This document shows positions 61,409 through 64,000 of a DNA stretch of 64,000 bases, piece after piece. The notes under the pieces are model-generated. The model saw only the letters and a list, made by a program, of their open reading frames with translations, did no database searches and was not told the DNA's origin. A program made the translations under genes and the position numbers. The stretch covers positions 124,001 through 188,000 of the forward strand of contig NZ_VVIP01000035.1 in NCBI RefSeq assembly GCF_009650435.1. The letters run 5' to 3'. Source of the DNA: Foetidibacter luteolus. Its GTDB lineage: Bacteria; Bacteroidota; Bacteroidia; Chitinophagales; Chitinophagaceae. The first letter of the stretch is position 1; the number at the start of each line of letters is the position of its first letter.

Positions 61409-61939
61409 TCATGCTGGTTGTATTCTTGCTTTCAGCTTTAGCCAGAAAAGCTTCAGCCTGTTGTGTCCTTCGTAATGTTCCCAATTTATGTCAAATTTCT
61501 TTTTTCCAGGCAAACCGGAAGGCATGGCAACTTTGCAATGGAGCATTGGCGGGTTGTTTAAAACTTTTTCCCTGTAAGCTTTGTCAAGCGATGACTTTGG
61601 ATAGTAGCGAAAATCAACTATAGTCATTCCTTTTGTCGCTTTGTAAATATGCAGGTTGATGTCGTAAAAATCAGGATAAAGCTTAAGTAGCGTTGGCATA
61701 AGCTCTTTAAGAGACATAGGGATTTTTTTATCGTTTTCTATCTTGCTCCTCTTTCGTTGTTCATGAAAATTTTCACTGCTGTCTTTAATCTCTGTCAAAA
61801 TGAATTTATGGTTTTCTGAGATATTGTTCCATGTCAGATTTTTTGCTATCTCAAACAGCACTGGTATTGCTTTATTAATATCATCCTGTAAAGTAGCTAA
61901 TGAAAGATGGCTTTGTGTACGGTTATGATTGTTTGACAA
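61409..61939 (-). CDS. 176-aa hypothetical protein, TTG start
   Basis: A cytoplasmic, Lys-rich protein with long helices ('LATLQDDINKAIPVLFEIAKNLTW') and a C-terminal half 'LHIYKATKGMTIVDFRYYPKSSLDKAY', 'DINWEHYEGHNRLKLFWLK'. No family is recognised. The start must be a TTG, because the frame has no ATG between the in-frame TAG upstream and position 61939. Likely the first gene of a pair with DUF2004. The composition is A/T-rich, fitting recent acquisition. Confidence 0.6.
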   Translation of the reverse strand: MSNNHNRTQSHLSLATLQDDINKAIPVLFEIAKNLTWNNISENHKFILTEIKDSSENFHEQRKRSKIENDKKIPMSLKELMPTLLKLYPDFYDINLHIYKATKGMTIVDFRYYPKSSLDKAYREKVLNNPPMLHCKVAMPSGLPGKKKFDINWEHYEGHNRLKLFWLKLKARIQPA

Positions 61940-62112
61940 TGTAATGGGTTCAAAATTTTTTAATAATAGTGGCTATAAAACTCCTTTACTGTTAAAGTAT
62001 ATGTTTACGTCTTTTTTCATCAAGTTAATGAATCTCTGCATAATTTAATCTTATGCGTATCTCCTTGCCACACATATATACAGCAAATAGGAGAAAAATG
62101 TGCGATTGCTTT

Positions 62113-62195
62113 GTTCAACCCTGATTGGGTTGGAGCTCTATCCTACAATGCTAACCCCGGATTTCATCCAGTGCTATTCACATTTAGCCCTTTGG
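62113..62195 (-). repeat. REP-like hairpin element, reverse copy
   Basis: 'GTTCAACCCTGATTGGGTTG', 'TGCTAACCCCGGATTTCATCC' and 'GCTATTCACATTTAGCCC', the reverse of the element at 35035, with weaker hairpins. Confidence 0.65.
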
Positions 62196-62279
62196 TCATA
62201 AGATAATTTTATAATGCACATTCTAAAAATAAAAAAAATCTCTTGCTGAGGTAAAAGCCTTGCGGAGGAATTACGTTGT

Positions 62280-62391
62280 TACACTTTGCGCCAGGGATTG
62301 AAGCGGTTACCCCGGTGAAGCCAACGCAGCGGGGCTTTTGTGCCGGAGTAATAGCGAAAAGCCCGGTGCCTTCGGCAGGCGCCCCAATATT
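62280..62391 (-). repeat. R2 dispersed repeat, copy H (short form, reversed)
   Basis: 'GCGCCAGGGATTGAAGCGG', 'TACCCCGGTGAAGCCAACGC', 'TTGTGCCGGAGTAATAGCG', then 'CGGTGCCTTCGGCAGGCGCC'. Directly abuts the stop of the EamA transporter gene. Confidence 0.85.
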
Positions 62392-62392
62392 T

Positions 62393-63301
62393 TTATGCGG
62401 CTTTCTTTTTTAAACTGTAGTTTACCAGGTACACACCGGTAAGGGTAATAAAAGCGCCAATAACCAGGTTAAAGGTTAGCGGCTCGCTTAACAACCATGC
62501 GCCGGCCAGCATGGCTACCAATGGGTTAATGTAAGCATAGATGGACGCCAGGGCCGGCGGCAGGTTGCGTACCGTATAAACAAAGGCGACAAATGCCACC
62601 AGCGAGCCCATACAGATAAGGTATAGTAATGCCAGCCAGGTTTCTTTGGGAACCAAATGAAACGGCACAGGCTCGATGCCTATAACGCGGCTGAAACCAT
62701 AAGTAAAAAAAGAGCCGAAAAACATTTGCCAGCCAAGCGCATAGTAAGGGTCCACATCGTACTTATTGCGGGCTACGAATATGGTGCCGATGCTCCATGA
62801 AAGCATGGCGATTAGTCCGATGGCTATGCCAAAACCATAACCCGGCGGCTGCTGGTGAAAGGCATTTTCATAAAACACAAACAATACCCCGGCAATACCT
62901 ATAATTAAACCAATAAAGGTTAACGGTGTGTTGCTGTTTTTTTTGAGGAAGAGCATCTCTATAATTACCACGCATAGGGGGTATAATGCGCCGATAAGGG
63001 CACCCAGGCCGCTGGAAACAAACTTTACGCTCCAGGTGCTTAAGCCGTTGGCAAACACAAACATGAACAGGGATAACATAACAAGCCACCTGAACTGTGG
63101 AAGCGTAGGCAGCTTTTGTTTACGCAGCAAAAAATACAGCAGGAACAATGTACCTGCGATAAATTGACGCATAAAAGATAACTGAAGCCCGGGTACCTGC
63201 TGCACGGCAAACTTATTGGCCACCCAGGTAGTGCCCCATATAACGCTGGTAGCTGTTAAGGCAAGATAACCTTTTGCAATATTTTTATCAGAAGGAAGCA
63301 A
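62393..63301 (-). CDS. EamA/DMT family transporter, TTG start
   Basis: A 302-residue protein with ten membrane helices, two EamA domains. Motifs 'SVIWGTTWVANKF' and 'LSFMRQFIAGTLFLLYF' in the first half and 'IYAYINPLVAMLAGAWLLSEPLTF' in the second half. The substrate is not readable (DMT exporters move amino acids or metabolites). The frame begins at TTG 63301, directly after an in-frame TAA, and overlaps the upstream lipoprotein stop by 14 bp, so translational coupling is expected. Confidence 0.88.
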   Translation of the reverse strand: MLPSDKNIAKGYLALTATSVIWGTTWVANKFAVQQVPGLQLSFMRQFIAGTLFLLYFLLRKQKLPTLPQFRWLVMLSLFMFVFANGLSTWSVKFVSSGLGALIGALYPLCVVIIEMLFLKKNSNTPLTFIGLIIGIAGVLFVFYENAFHQQPPGYGFGIAIGLIAMLSWSIGTIFVARNKYDVDPYYALGWQMFFGSFFTYGFSRVIGIEPVPFHLVPKETWLALLYLICMGSLVAFVAFVYTVRNLPPALASIYAYINPLVAMLAGAWLLSEPLTFNLVIGAFITLTGVYLVNYSLKKKAA

Positions 63302-63965
63302 TTAGCGTTTTGTTCTTTGGCACTTGAAAATATGTATCATCCATTGGTGTAGGGATTATTTTGGTGGCAGTCATTGAAAGCCTGTACTTACCGCCAAAAA
63401 ATGTTGTAATGTATCCCAGGGTCAGGTAAGGGTATCTGCTAAATAATTCTTCAACAGAACCATATTTTACACCTTCATAAATGCCTGGCGATAATTTTTG
63501 AGTGCTGTCAAAATAATAAACTGCTGTATTGTATTCCGGTTCGCTGTCATAAGAAGCATAATATTCCGAATACATTTCAACTCCCTTGCATGTTTTACCG
63601 AGTATAACTTTCCCGGCAGTATTCTTTATGCTTACGGCTTTAAAGGATACTGATTTGGATAAATCATTTACATAAACAGTATCAGAATCAGCCCGCCACA
63701 TATACCTCTTAAGTGAATCGGTTTTTTGTAGCTCCCGGCTAACAATAATTCCCTTATCATTATAATAAATCCTGCATACATCCTTGCCTTTGATAAAGGC
63801 TTTGGCCGCAGTGCCAAAAATTTCTTTTAGCATTGCAGTATCTCCATTCTCTCCGGCAACTTCCATTTTAAACTCAACCACCCCCTCAAAGTAAGGATGG
63901 GCTTTTTTTTCTGTTTTTTGATTGCAGGATAACAGCAGCAATACAAGTGCCACGTACGATTTCAT
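63288..63965 (-). CDS. Lipoprotein with DUF4412-like domain
   Basis: A 225-residue lipoprotein: 'MKSYVALVLLLLSCNQKTEKK' with lipidated Cys about 14, then 'YFEGVVEFKMEVAGENGDTAM', 'GKDVCRIYYNDKGIIVSREL' and 'GKTCKGVEMYSEYYASYDS', a pattern of the DUF4412/GLPGLI-like outer-membrane-associated proteins. Function is unknown. ATG 63965 chosen; the frame starts 8 codons earlier at 63989. Its 3' end overlaps the EamA gene. Confidence 0.75.
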   Translation of the reverse strand: MKSYVALVLLLLSCNQKTEKKAHPYFEGVVEFKMEVAGENGDTAMLKEIFGTAAKAFIKGKDVCRIYYNDKGIIVSRELQKTDSLKRYMWRADSDTVYVNDLSKSVSFKAVSIKNTAGKVILGKTCKGVEMYSEYYASYDSEPEYNTAVYYFDSTQKLSPGIYEGVKYGSVEELFSRYPYLTLGYITTFFGGKYRLSMTATKIIPTPMDDTYFQVPKNKTLIASF

Positions 63966-64000
63966 AAAGGGTCGATGGTTTAATATCATGCTATTTGTTC

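Noticed and set aside
1..64000. tRNA or rRNA genes, prophage, integrase or conjugation genes
   Set aside because: None was seen by reading; the window has ordinary metabolic genes and repeats.

Overview
The window looks like a chromosomal segment of a Bacteroidota bacterium, most likely from the Chitinophagales/Chitinophagaceae. The evidence is: two giant secreted subtilases ending in type IX secretion (T9SS) sorting domains; many lipoproteins with a short signal and a Cys box; Bacteroidota-only families (DUF4783, DUF6934, DUF4861, a 71-aa CxxC membrane protein); promoter-like TTTG-N19-TAnnTTTG sequences instead of -35/-10 boxes; few purine-rich ribosome binding sites; and the rplM-rpsI-rpsB-tsf order. 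No rRNA, tRNA, CRISPR array, intact prophage or intact insertion sequence was seen. Several gene starts were moved inward from the longest open frame to an ATG before a signal peptide or conserved domain, and a few genes appear to start with TTG or GTG. LAYOUT. 1-5.4 kb: an ISAzo13-like transposase remnant, a GH140/DUF4038 glycosidase, an MFS transporter, a macrodomain hydrolase, a lipoprotein and a DUF4783 protein. 5.4-14.3 kb: gpmI, engB with a translationally coupled AlbA_2/ATPase-like regulator, a lipoprotein, an AHSA1-like protein, a candidate two-gene unit (DUF6934 protein plus a 51-aa protein), a UPF1-like SF1 helicase and a DUF92 membrane protein. 15-25 kb: a lipoprotein subtilase, acs, three unrecognised secreted or lipoproteins and an S9 peptidase, followed by a seven-unit array with a 97-bp period. 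25.5-28.6 kb: kduI with a DUF4861 protein (uronate metabolism), then very small ORFs. 29-32.3 kb: the ribosomal rplM-rpsI-rpsB-tsf block, with a possible structured RNA on the opposite strand of its leader. 32.3-37.6 kb: asnB, DUF3820, a small CxxC membrane protein and a TPR histidine kinase. 37.9-48.7 kb: two paralogous ~1,690-residue T9SS-exported subtilases in tandem. 49-56.9 kb: acyl-CoA thioesterase, TspO, a methyltransferase, GH16, a helix-hairpin-helix protein, a beta-lactamase-fold hydrolase, aldose 1-epimerase and a Tat-signal Gfo/Idh/MocA oxidoreductase. 57-64 kb: an ABC ATPase with TolC, a DUF433/DUF5615 toxin-antitoxin-like pair, an ABM monooxygenase, DUF2004 plus an unknown protein, an EamA transporter and a lipoprotein. 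HOW IT WORKS TOGETHER. Polysaccharide and protein turnover recurs: GH140, GH16, kduI/DUF4861, aldose epimerase and Gfo/Idh for sugars; three subtilases and an S9 peptidase for proteins. Housekeeping genes are interspersed. The most unusual property is non-coding. Nearly every intergenic gap over 300 bp is filled by pieces of a small set of dispersed repeats, here called R1-R7, joined in varying order and orientation. R1 is GTACTTC-rich; R2 is a 105/160-bp element with eight copies; R3 and R4 are short blocks; R5 and R6 share a GCGACGCAACGA core; R7 is a hairpin. The 97-bp array and the possible RNA opposite rplM are the other two non-coding signals that deserve checking.
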